A DNA stretch of 64,000 nucleotides, from positions 271,613 through 335,612 of the forward strand of contig NW_003314380.1 in assembly GCF_000143415.4 (NCBI RefSeq), in the 5' to 3' direction. The DNA comes from Selaginella moellendorffii. Taxonomy: Eukaryota > Streptophyta > Lycopodiopsida > Selaginellales > Selaginellaceae. Shown piece after piece: positions 10,761 through 21,003 of this stretch; within the stretch, counting starts at the first letter, position 1, and each line of letters opens with the position of its first letter. A model generated the notes under the pieces. It saw nothing but the letters and a program-made list of their open reading frames with translations. It was not told where the DNA came from and did no database searches. Both the position numbers and the translations under genes were made by a program.

Positions 10761-13061
10761 TGAGAAGAGGATTGGCATATTAAATATTTGTAAGCTCATG
10801 AGTTTAGACTTCCCAAACCTAATATTATTCAACTAAATATTTCAAAACCCTTAATCAACTTGATAAAAGGGTGCACTTTTATTTATAGGCCCTTTTATAA
10901 AATATAAGAATGGAATATGGAAATGTGCATATTAATTAGCCTAAAGCCCCTAGCTTATAATCCTGCTATATTAATATTAATATACATCGTTGTAATTATA
11001 CTTTTGGACCTCACATATGGATATAGATTTAAATCTAAATTATCAAAATAAATATAACCATTATTTATTTTATATATTTTATCAGTATATGTTTAACTTT
11101 GCCAACTATACCATGAATCTTTTGTTATAAATTCTTCTTTCCCTCTAACTTAAAACTTAATAAAGTTAATTAAAATATATTTAAGATCTTAGTAAGTTTT
11201 TAATTATATTAAAATTATCATTTAATGTTTTTCTCTAAATAATAGAATTTCCATATATATATATTACATCTCTGTAGAGCATTTATCATATCTGGTTTCC
11301 AATTAACTAAAAACATTATTATAAAAAAATCAAATATATACATACTTGGTTTAAGTTGAATAAATTTCCTGGCAAGAATCTAATTTTAAATAATTATTTT
11401 AAATTATAAGTAGTCAAATTTCTTTTTCTAAGTTTCCAATGAAATAAAATCAAAATAAATAAATTAAATCTCTCTTAAATTTTAGAAAACCTTATATTCT
11501 AGGCATAACATTGAATTTTACACATAAATGAATAAATTCTATATTAGTTAAGACTTTATTCTTATAGATTCACTTCATCAACTTTAAGTTCCATTTTTGC
11601 CTTTAATACATTCCTCCTCACTAGAAAACCTCTTAGTGTTCTTGTGGCCATAGTGACTCCTTCTGCTGTTTGACTTCTTTATAATTAAAACTAGGCAAAT
11701 GAGAAGAGTAGGAAGCCCTCCAAAGGAGAGGCCTTTGAAAATAATTAAGAGAAACCATTGGGGTGGGGGGTTTATGTTAGAGTTGCTATCTTTGAACAAA
11801 AATTTGGACAAAAAGAAGTTGGTCATACATATCTGATTTACAAAAGAAGATTCAGAGTCAGGTTAAGCTAGATCATGATGTCTATAAGTGGTTCAACCCT
11901 GGTTTCTTAAATTTTAGACATTATTAACCAAGGTAGAAAACCTTAAGAAAACAATGCACCAAGATTTGTTTGGAACCACCCACGGCTTTATAGCATGGTT
12001 TAGGCACTTATAAATATTTTATAAAATCATATTTTTTTGTCTTTTATATCTTATCAAAGTTTTACAATGAAATCAGTTCGATGGGAACTGGACAGCATAT
12101 TGGCACTGGCCCATGCCCTAGAATTGGCTTCTATTGGCTATGGTACTTGTCATGGCAAAGTGCATTCCATGGCCTTAGTTGCATACTAGTGTTGGCCCTA
12201 GCCATGGCCATTGGTGCTGGCTGTAATGGCATAGGAGAAGAGAGATTTGAATCAGTGGTAGAAACTATTATATATTTCATTCAAATTTTGATTGTTGGTA
12301 ATGACTCCAAAATGGAAAAAATATATAATAAAAAAAAGAAGAATTATTTTTTAGTTGATAAAGTAAAACGGTTTTGTAAGGTCAAACCCCAATTAATATA
12401 CCTATTCCTATATCCCAAGAACTCATAATGGCTTTCAAAAAGGTCATAAGTTTACCTCTTAAAAAGATTTTTATATCTAATTTATTTTAAAAATAAAAGG
12501 GGGTATAATTATGTCACATTTCGTTTAACACAGATATAAAACAACTTTAGAAAATTTACTATCTATAAACATTATGTTAGAAGCTAGTAACATATCAAAG
12601 AAGTTTCATATCTTCATCCAAGGTGAAAGGTTAAATTAGTTTCGTATTCAGACTTAGGGTTAGGCAAAAGTGGTGGGAAAAAGCCCTAGGGTTTAAAGTG
12701 ATAGCAATGGCTGGTGGAGTGAGAATTGTCCGTGTTCAAGATGGCGATTGTAAAGCGCTTTACTTCAGCAATACCATTGAAATGGCAAAATCATTCAGGG
12801 TAGGGTTGTCATTTGCAAAAGTGATAAAAAACCCTTTGCTCCTAAGTCATGTGACGATTATGGAATTGTGTAAGGTAGACTGGTAAAAGGTATAGGACAA
12901 CACCACTCCTAGCATCACACTCACTCACTGCAGGAACCAGGGCATAAAGGGTGGTGCCCAGAAAGGGCAAACCGCAGATGGGCATGGCTCTAGTTCCCAA
13001 GATGAGTGGGGTGTAATGAATGGCAATGGGGGGCATGCTGCCTAGGATGGGCAAGGTGTAG
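10761..13061. other. AT-rich intergenic DNA, no gene recognised
   Basis: From about 10.8 to 12.6 kb the sequence is strongly AT-rich with stops in all frames. A stretch at about 12081-12240 is low in complexity (repeated ggca/ccat words). A frame at 12698-12886 (start MAGGVRIVRVQDGD) has better composition but no family I know. No RNA gene seen. Confidence 0.55.
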
Positions 13062-13220
13062 TGTTAGGGTGTGGCCACTGAGAGAGTGAGAGAGAGAGAA
13101 GGAATATTTTGGTCTTTAGAATATTCCCCATCAAACCCTTGCAGGGGGGTTGCATAGAGCATTGAAGCATTTCTTGTGTTTGAGCGAGTGTTGGGGGAGG
13201 AACCCTTCCTTCCCCTAACA
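13062..13220 (+). repeat. 5' LTR of the gypsy element
   Basis: Starts TGTTAGGG and ends ...TAACA, and matches 20820-21003 nearly throughout: gtggccac, a GA-rich tract, the aatattttggtc block, attccccatc, and gcattgaagcatttcttgtg. At about 159 bases it is unusually short for a gypsy LTR. The two copies differ by substitutions plus an insertion and a poly-G run in the 3' copy. Confidence 0.65.
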
Positions 13221-13222
13221 AA

Positions 13223-13240
13223 TGGTGAACCCGGTGTGAC
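13223..13240 (+). promoter_or_regulatory. candidate primer-binding site
   Basis: Two bases after the 5' LTR end comes TGGTGAACCCGGTGTGAC. It begins with the TGG expected to pair with a tRNA CCA end. I could not assign the tRNA by eye; it is not the common plant initiator-Met site. Confidence 0.4.
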
Positions 13241-14570
13241 ACACAACACTTTCGGAAGCATCATTTCTCTCTTTTTCTTTTGGCCACAGACTTTGGGAAT
13301 CAATTTCTTGTTCGTCTTGCGGTGGTTTAGTTTAATCTTGGGCGTGTTGGATAGGTCTAAAGCTCCTCTTTCCAACAAGGTATAGAGTTCGTCAAGCCGT
13401 GCAGTATTTGAAGAGATACAATGTTTCTTGGCTTGGTCGAATGAACATTTTGGGGTTTTCACTTTTTCGCCTTGATCCTTGGCCTAATTTCCCAAGGTAG
13501 TGGATTTGGGCTTGTAGATCTGGTCTAGATCTTCAAGTAGTGGTGATTATTGGCACTAGATTTGGGCGAATTGACGGTATGCAAAAGGATTTTCTTCTCT
13601 AGCTAGATTGGGTCATCTTTGTAGCAGGAATTCATGCTCTTCCGGGCTTTGTTTTGGATGCTGTTTGTTTCTAAAAGGTGCTCATGGTCCTAGACTTTCT
13701 AGAAATACCAATGGCGCCTCAGTATCAATCTACATCACGGACATGCATATGTTTTTTCACAATGTTGGCATTCTGGGCTACCTCTTTGTGGATTTTAGGG
13801 AATATTGAGGTGGCTTCTTCCCAAATTCCTATGATAGAGGGTAGACGGGGCTGAGCTTTTTCCAACGAGCCCACCAACAATCAAAATGGAGAAGGATCAA
13901 GACCAGAGGACTCATTTTTCTCTTTTGGGTTAAACTTTGTTGGGGGTTCCTTGGGAACAAAGCAATCTTCAAGGAACAGGTAACCATAGGAACAGGAATA
14001 GGAGGAGCAGGAACAAGAGTTGGCATAAGAATAGGGATAGTAGGAACAAGCATAGGGATAGGAGTTGGTGTTAGAGTAGGTGCAGGAGTAAAAGTGAGAG
14101 TAGGTGGTTACCGGTTACAGTCCCCAGTTACTTGTTACCAATTACTGATTACTGGCTAGTCCATCAGCTACTTCGGCGGTTATCCCACGGGTCAATGGTT
14201 ATATATGCTTGAGGCCTATATCTCTGTTTTCACCCTTATTCCTCTTTGTCACAGGCATTTTGGGCAACTTTGCGCAACTTGAGCACTAGCCTACAATCTT
14301 CTTGCTCTTGTCAACCTAGTTGCTTTGACCGGGCATTTGCAGTGTTCAGGGTATTTGATGCTAGTACAAACTAGATGTATGATAAATTGGCACCCTTTTA
14401 CCATACTTTGAGGCCCTAAGGTACAAAGTAAACTTTCTAACATCCAAAGGGAGTTTAGGTACAACACTACACTTTCTTGGGCCGAGTCCTCTTCATCCTC
14501 AGCAGATTTCAGTGACTTAGATCTACGACCTATGGCACAGCCACCTTTAGCTCGACCTCAGCTCTATGTT
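13241..14570. other. 5' internal leader of the gypsy element
   Basis: No long frame is open. It contains a low-complexity agga/gga region at about 13970-14105 and a GGTTAC-rich block at 14082-14160 that has a near copy at 20182-20277. Probably untranslated leader and decayed start of gag. Confidence 0.45.
14082..14160 (+). repeat. GGTTAC-rich repeat, copy 1
   Basis: The first 38 bases (tgcaggagtaaaagtgagag followed by taggtggttaccggttac) are nearly identical to 20182-20220. Loosely repeated gttac/ttact words follow. It lies inside the element, outside both LTRs. Confidence 0.75.
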
Positions 14571-15371
14571 CTGTAGAAGGGGAGTGATCTGCCGACCTTC
14601 TTAGGTGTTGGAACAGTCTCTCCAACATTGCATATCAGTCGCTTTGATTACTACTACACCACAAACATAATCGTCGACGATGATCGTATGTGCTACAACT
14701 TCTTGCAATTTCTTGAAGGCAAAGTAGCAATTTAAGCAAATTCTCTCCTCCCAGAGGACTGGATAGACTTCTAGACATTACTTGCTTCTTTCAGAGATTG
14801 CTTCATTGAAGAAAAACCCACAAATCGGCTACTTGTCGACCTCTTTTCGTTCCAACAGGGTACTCACGAGTCTATTCCTGACTACATCACATGGTTTTGA
14901 GCTTACTAGAAGTAGTGTTGGGATCATAGAGTGGTCCAAGATGAGCAACAGGGGATCACAGCATTCACAGCGGGTCTACGTGGGAACTTGCAGCGGAAAC
15001 TTCTTAAGAAGATGTTCAGGTCTTGCCGCAAGGCATTTTCATTTGCCATGAAGCTGGAAAGAGAGTTTCTTGTCAACCTGGGGATTGTTAGGGTTGATTT
15101 CGACCAAACCATCACCCCATCAGAGTCACCTTGTGCAGCTATTTGCCTGTCCACAACAAAGCCCATCGCTATTGAGCATACACCTCCGACTATTGAGAAC
15201 TTTGCCAACAAGATGTGGCAGCTAAAGGAGATCATTCTCCAGCAGCAATCACACCATGACAAACTGCTCCAGGAGCTGGTGGAGTCCAGGAAAGAGGCTG
15301 CTACAGCTCGGGAATGTAGATTTAAATCCCGTTGGTGCACTCACTACGAGACAAACACACACAACACATAG
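14570..15371 (+). pseudogene. gag remnant of the gypsy element
   Basis: Broken frames at 14782-15371 show the retrotransposon gag pattern: a helical region with ESIPDYITWF, then GITAFTAGLRGNLQRKLL and an AFSFAMKLE helix. In-frame stops separate the pieces. No CCHC zinc knuckle is visible in the following 500 bases. Homology is inferred from the pattern and from its position before the protease. Confidence 0.6.
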
Positions 15372-15871
15372 TGTTGCTTCAGGCTTCACCTAGAGCTTTG
15401 GCCTCCATCTTCTCAGCGTGTTCAACAACATCCCTTCATTGATAATTCAACATCGTCTCAGGGTCCAGAGACATATCAAGAGCAGTTGGAGTGACAAGCA
15501 ATTGAGGTGGCCACTTCATCAAGCAAAGGCAAGGCACCAGCCTCATCGGTCAACATGATTTTGGTAGCTGAGGAACTCTATAGACAACAACAGCAAATGG
15601 TAGTCACTTGAGCCCAAGTAAAGAAGAAGGCAGCCACACAGCCTGGCATCGATCACCTGGCGTCAGTTGAGAGTGAATCTCTGTCGGCACCAAATCCAGT
15701 GACACAGATGGTGGCTTGTAAGCTCCCCTTCAAGTCACTACTCTCTTCTCCTCTTGAGATCTCACCAACAACTATTCCTATTTTGGAGCCAGTTCTCCAA
15801 TAGTTGGTTGACATTCTTGTCACCTTTTCGCTCCGAGACATGTTGTGTCTTGTCCCGGGATTTAGCCAGCA

Positions 15872-15892
15872 TTTAGGGTTTAGGGTTTAGGG
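15872..15892 (+). repeat. interstitial plant telomere motif, three TTTAGGG units
   Basis: Three exact tandem copies of TTTAGGG, followed by one degenerate copy (TTTAGAG), lie between the gag and protease remnants. Confidence 0.9.
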
Positions 15893-15903
15893 TTTAGAGG
15901 AGT

Positions 15904-16407
15904 TTGCACAAAGAGAGCACTCTAAAGAGGACTCCTCAAGACGTGCACATTGTTGATATGACAAGATATGGTGGAGATCCTGGTCTATTCTTTGTCATGG
16001 TGCAGATTGGTACTTCCTCTTGCAGGATGGATGCTTTGGTTGACTCCGGTTCTGGAAGCAACATTATCTCTCTCGAAGATGCCCTTTTAGCACAGCTACA
16101 GATCATTGAGAGCTTCCCCATCATGCTTAAGACCTTTGCCAACCACACTGTTCCTCCAGCGGGCATTTGCTGTGGTGTTAAGGTCTCTATGCAAGGTGTT
16201 ATTTCTGAGGTGGATTTCCTCGTGGTTGACTACCAATGTCTTGGAACGTTCTCTTTGAAAGACTCTATCATCCTTGGCCATTCATGGCAAGTCACAACCC
16301 ATTGCACCATTGACAGCGCACAAGGCAAGATGGAAATTAGCGATGGAACCCACAACACCACCTTTCTCAACAACCATGGTAGAGCTCTTTCTCAGCAAGC
16401 CCAGTAG
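15904..16407 (+). pseudogene. retropepsin (aspartic protease) segment of the gypsy element
   Basis: A 167-codon open frame carries the retropepsin active site ALVDSGSGSNIISLEDA: Asp-Ser-Gly followed by the hydrophobic strand. About 75 residues later comes a hydrophobic LKDSIILGHSW, the counterpart of the family's ILG motif. It is open over its length but isolated from gag and the downstream domains by stops. In a working element it would be part of one gag-pol polyprotein. Confidence 0.8.
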
Positions 16408-17185
16408 GCTTAGAATAAGATGGCCTCCACACCATACTTTCCTCCTGAGCTCACAGAGGTTTTTCCTGAGTTGGCGGTGGAATCAACCATATATATGACT
16501 AATGCTTTCTCATACAATGCAATTAACATGGTTGGAGGTGAGTCAGATAGCCTAAGACATCTCTCAACTTCACTCTCTTTATTTGAGAGTAAGGCTAAGC
16601 CCCTCGCCACGCCCTCTTTATTTGATGGCAGGGCTTATAGGGTACAAGCTCCCATATCCAGCTTTTCGGAGTGTTTCTCGATAGAGGAAGGGCTTCTCGA
16701 CTCGTTCTTGCATGGGACCAACTCTCTCTTATGGAGCTAGATGACACAGTCACTCCAGACCAGGCCCATCTTTCACAAGACACAATTGAACTCAATTCTC
16801 CTCAGCAACTATCTGAGGTGTCACACAGCTAGCATCTTCCTACTAAAATCGCGGTAGTTGACGACTTCAAGCATATTTTGTCATGCTCTTGGAGACGGAA
16901 GATGACATCCAGACACACAACTGACATGAAGAATCAAGCCAATTGAATGTGCTGCATATGAGTTATAGCTCTTTGAGTTCAGAATTTTCTACTGTGGTGC
17001 CCCCGGTACAGATCCAAGGATATTACATTGAAACTTTAGCACCAGACTTGGACTAGACTTTGGTGGAGGATTTTCCTTCGCTTGCGGAGTACTTGGCTAC
17101 AGTCCTTGCATTGGACATTGAGCGCTCTGAGCATTAGAAGAAAAGAGAACAATAAACAAAGACTCTGGATCCAACAGCAACGTTC

Positions 17186-17761
17186 TTGCCTGACTTGCTA
17201 GAGATTGTCTTGCCGGATGTGGTGTCCCCAGCATCTTTATTTGAAGAAGAGGGCACTCCTATGATTACAGCTTATTTTGACAGTGCTTTCTGCCCCAAAA
17301 ACCAAGTTGCTGGCATTGGAGTTTGGATGATTGATTCTGCGGAGAACAAAGTAGCTAACCTCTCTATCACTTTGCCAGCAACATCAACTAATGAAGCAGA
17401 GTACTTGGCGGCTATTAGTGCCATGAAGTTGGCCACAAATCTCAAGTTTAGGCGAGTCACTTTCGTTAGAGATGCGCAACTCATCATATGCCAACTTACT
17501 GGAGAATACCAAGTCCACAAAGAGAACTTGATAGAGCTATGGCAGCGGGTGGTCAACCTGAAGGATGAGTTCTCTCATGTGACTTTTCAGAGTGTCCCTC
17601 ATGAAGAAAACTTTTGGGCGGACAAGTTATCACATCAAGCAATCACCATGATGCCAAAGGTAAAAGGCACTCCCTACTCTTTGGTTTCCAAGGTCAGGGA
17701 GGAAGCTAAGATAGATGAGCCCCCTGAGCCCAAGGTTTCTCCATGCCATTTTCCTAGGTGA
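17186..17761 (+). pseudogene. RNase H domain upstream of the reverse transcriptase (archaeal-type RNase H)
   Basis: A 191-codon open frame reads as a type I RNase H of the archaeal/plant aRNH style. AYFDSA carries the first catalytic Asp, TNEAEYLAAISAMKLA the Glu, FVRDAQLIICQLTGEYQV the second Asp, and VPHEENFWADKLSHQA the final Asp. All four acidic residues are present. The domain lies between protease and RT, whereas the usual gypsy RNase H follows RT. A separate, decayed RNase H after RT is also present here, so this is an additional domain. Its function in the element is inferred. Confidence 0.82.
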
Positions 17762-18880
17762 TGACAAGGACCCGGTCTTTATCGCTACATCGCTTGCTTC
17801 AACAAACGCAGCAAAGTTCTTGGATCTCCTTCACTATTTCAAGGACGTGTTTGCTTGGGACTACAACCAGCTTCTAGGAGTTCCCATGGACACAATCATG
17901 CATAGTATTGTGCTTTCAAAGACAACGAAACCAGTCCATCAAAAGATGCAGCATTTCAGCCCAGCAGCTCACTCCGAGATGAAGTTGGAGATCGAGCGAC
18001 TTCTGGCAGCCAGCTTTATTTACCCTTTGGAGAGCTCAGAGTGGGTGGCCAATCTTGTTCCTGCATGCAAGGCAAATGGAAAACTCCGCCTGTGCGTTGA
18101 TTTTCAAGACTTGAACAAGGCAACTGTGAAAGATCACTTTCTGACTCCATTTATCGATGCGATTGTGGATGAGATGGCTGGACACCATTACTACTCTTTT
18201 ATGGGTGGATTTTCAAGGTAAAACCAGATCTTCATTCATCCCAATCATCAAGATCTTATGGCCTTCCAGACACCTTGGGGTGTCTTTGCTTTCAATGTCC
18301 TCTCGTTTGGCTTGTATAATGCCGGAGCTACTTTTTAGCGCTTTATGACTCATGCCTTTCATGACTTGATTGGAGGTGACTTAAGGGTGTATATGGATGA
18401 TCTATGCATGAACTCTGACTCCTTTGAGGACCACCTTGTGCACTTGGAGCACATCTTCACTCGCTGTCGACAACATAGGTTTTCATTGAACCTGGCAAAG
18501 TGTAAATTTGGGGTGACTGAAGGCCGGTTATTAGGCTTTGATGTCTCGCAGGAGGATCAAGCCCCAGGTAGCCCAGGCTCAAGAGATTCTGGATCAGAAC
18601 CCACCAACCAACGTGAAGCAACTTCACAGCTTCCTTGGGCAAACAGGTTTCTTTCGCCATTTCCTCCACAACTATGTTGCACGTTCATGGCCTTTGATAG
18701 CTCTACTACAAGACTACGTTCTATTTTTCTGGGGTGAGTCCCAGCAACAAGCCTTTGAATCACTTAAGCAATCACTCCACATGGCCCCAGTACTCCAACC
18801 ACAAGAGCAACAACTTCCTTTTGGCATCTACATCACAATGGGTACAGAGGCTTTTGGAGTATGCCTTTGCCAATGTTCAT
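17715..18880 (+). pseudogene. reverse transcriptase segment of the gypsy element
   Basis: The RT fingers and palm are recognisable: WVANLVPACKANGKLRLCVD with FQDLNKAT, then TPWGVFAFNVLSFGLYNAGA, the catalytic YMDD at about 18391-18402, and LAKCKFGVTEGRLLGF. Downstream QLHSFLGQTGFFRHFL is the RT-to-RNase H connection. The frame has a stop just after GGFSR near 18220, another near 18338, and a shift of frame near 18550, so no intact enzyme can be made. The start overlaps the end of the upstream RNase H frame. Confidence 0.88.
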
Positions 18881-19090
18881 AGCCTGGCAAGCCACCACAT
18901 GCAACATACTATGCCTCGTGGATGAGGAAAAAAAGCAATGGCTGTTGTTTACACCTTGGAGTGATTTCATCACTTTCTCGCTGGAGCCTGTATCCATTTC
19001 CATGTCTATTTTAATGTGCTAACCTTTTTTTTACAGCGACCGGTTCACAGTCCTCATACTTTATCTTGGATTGTGACCATCCAAAAGTTT
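18790..19090 (+). pseudogene. second RNase H, the usual gypsy type, decayed
   Basis: Following the RT connection, FGIYITMGTEAFGVCLCQ resembles the first strand of gypsy RNase H. The next pieces, YYASWMRKKAMAVVYTLE and HHFLAGACIHFHVYF, fit the Glu helix and the following strand in order. The first catalytic Asp position reads Thr-Met rather than Asp. Stops break the frame at about 18889 and 18961. Confidence 0.6.
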
Positions 19091-19120
19091 CAGCCAAGTT
19101 TTCACATGTAGTAGAAGCGT

Positions 19121-19960
19121 GTGATGGATTCGACTGAGTTCCTGGTTGCTAAAGCTACTTCCTTTGTGGTCCCAGCAGCATTACAAGACATTGCGGTGTA
19201 CCTGGATTCAGGTCAGTTCCCAGTAGATTCCTCACCAGTACAACAAAAGGCATTGGAGATCTTGGCACGACGATTTTGCCTTCTCGACAGACACCTTTAC
19301 AAGAGGAATTCTCAAGAAGTTTTGTTGCGGTGTGTGGGGGAACACGAGGTTCTTGAGCTCCTTAGCGCTTTCCACTTTTGTGTGGGGCATTTCTCAAGAT
19401 AGGTCACAACACAGCTCCTCTTACGCCATGGCTACTTTTAGCCTTGGATTCACTAGGACAACTTGGCCTACGCAAAGGCATGTGAGCAGTGCCAACAGTT
19501 CAACCCCCGAAGCCATGTTCCACGTCTTCCTTTCCAACTTATTACTTTTCCAGTGGGGACTTGTCTTCGTCGGCCCAATCAACCCACCGAGTTCAAAAGG
19601 ACAACGATACATCATTGTGGCGATGGACTATTTCACAAAATGGGTCGAGGCCACCCCTCTACGACTGGTAGATCAACAGTTTACAACAAAGTTTGTCTAC
19701 GAGTACATCATTTTCCGATTCAGAGTTCCTGCTGTTTTGGATTCCGATCGTGGCAGCAGCGTCCTTGGACAGGTGATGCAGCATCTTCTCCATTTTTAGA
19801 CCATACCACGGACACACATATGTGCACTAGCAGCAAATGACACCACTTCATTTGGATGTGCCATTTCCAAGATATCCTTACAACCATTTGCCGACAACGC
19901 ACTAGCTTTTCTAGAGCAACTTTCTTCCAACCAAGTGAACCTGTTCACTCAAGGCACCTA
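19121..19960 (+). pseudogene. integrase segment of the gypsy element
   Basis: 19121-19402 resembles the N-terminal part of integrase (LDRHLYKRN, then a His-containing HFCVGHFS where the zinc-binding histidines are expected). A shifted frame at 19332-19799 carries the catalytic core start: GLVFVGPINPP, YIIVAMDYFTKWVEA with the first catalytic Asp, and VPAVLDSDRGSS with the second. The region with the final Glu is lost in stops. It is degraded and not functional. Confidence 0.78.
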
Positions 19961-20181
19961 GGTGGATCTTTAGGCGAGGCCACAGAAGCTGAAGCCACTT
20001 TTTTTTGCTCTAGCACTCAATGGATACATGCCACCTCCCTTTACCGACAACCTAGTGACTACAACATCCTTTTCAGCTGCTAACTTTTTTAGTCTGACAC
20101 ATCAGATTGGCCACCTTCTTAGAGTGCCACCCCATCTCAGTGCTCCACCATATTGCTCCACCATATCGGTGCTGGAGCAGG

Positions 20182-20277
20182 CGCAGGAGTAGGAGCGAGA
20201 GCAGGTGGTTACCGGTTACAGGTTACAGATCCCTAGTTATTGGTTACTAGTTACTGATTACCAGTTACTGGTTACTC
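20182..20277 (+). repeat. GGTTAC-rich repeat, copy 2
   Basis: Near copy of 14082-14160, beginning cgcaggagtaggagcgagag, followed by gcaggtggttaccggttac and then a run of ggttac/agttac/gattac words to about 20277. Confidence 0.75.
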
Positions 20278-20819
20278 CGAGTGGTCAACGCTTAATCTAC
20301 AGGCCAATGGTTATCAATGGCCACATTTTCAAAGTGCCACCACCATCTTGGCGCTCCACCATATCACTCCATCTTTTATCATTTCCACATTTACCACCCT
20401 TGGGCAATGCATCCCCTCTTCTACCTTTCTTTCTTTCTAGATTTCGGCCAATCCTTGGAGCATACCGGAAGTTATCAAGAGGTTGCATTTGCATATTACA
20501 TTTTCTTGAGCCGAAATCCAAGTATAGGTTAAGTTCTTTGGGTGCTCACTCTTTTTCCTCTATTTTCCTCCTCTTTTCACACTTTTTTTACACTTTTCTT
20601 CAACTTCAGGGTCTAGTTTGAATACAGGGTTTCCCACCAGGTTTTCCTCCCTATCTCCAAACTTCACACTTACCTCTTTTCTTTCTTTTCCAGTTTGTTT
20701 TCTAGAGTTTCTACAATTTCCCGCAGTTACCAGCACTTGGCATCAATAGTAAAGGTACACTCTACACTCTTAGGAGGGTTCTCGCACGTCTAGAGGTAGT
20801 GCAATCCACTGTGGTCACA

Positions 20820-21003
20820 TGTTAGGGCGTGGCCACCAAGAGAGTGAGACAAAGAGAGAGAATATTTTGGTCCTCAGAATATTCCCCATCTTCCTTGTAT
20901 AAAACCCTTGCCCCACACGGGGGGGGGGGGGCATTTTGCATACAGCATTGAAGCATTTCTTGTGTTTGAGCGAGTGTTGGGGGAGGAACCCCTCCTTCCC
21001 TCA
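20820..21003 (+). repeat. 3' LTR of the gypsy element
   Basis: Aligns with 13062-13220 over its length, with an added block (about 20891-20900) and a run of 12-13 G at about 20918-20930. Its last 73 or so bases (from cattttgcata, 20931) recur once in every 888-bp unit to the right. Confidence 0.65.

Larger units (their letters stand above)
13062..21003 (+). mobile_element. decayed Ty3/gypsy LTR retrotransposon
   Basis: Two related terminal sequences beginning TGTTAGGG (13062 and 20820) bracket an interior with the ordered remains of gag, aspartic protease, an RNase H, reverse transcriptase, a second RNase H and integrase. RT before integrase is the Ty3/gypsy order. The frame is broken by several stops and at least one frameshift, so the copy is not autonomous. 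Right after the 5' terminal repeat is a candidate primer-binding site. There is no clear polypurine tract before the 3' repeat, which is odd. I find no convincing target-site duplication; the right end runs directly into the 888-bp array. The retroelement class is certain, the exact ends are less so. Confidence 0.82.

Noticed and set aside
12081-12428. 115-codon frame with a repetitive Gly/Ala/His start
   Set aside because: Low-complexity DNA; the second half is AT-rich with lysine and tyrosine runs. No family signal.
12698-12886. Frame MAGGVRIVRVQDGD as a relative of the array body (which has IGIMQDGIL)
   Set aside because: Only a few residues agree and the DNA does not align; probably chance.
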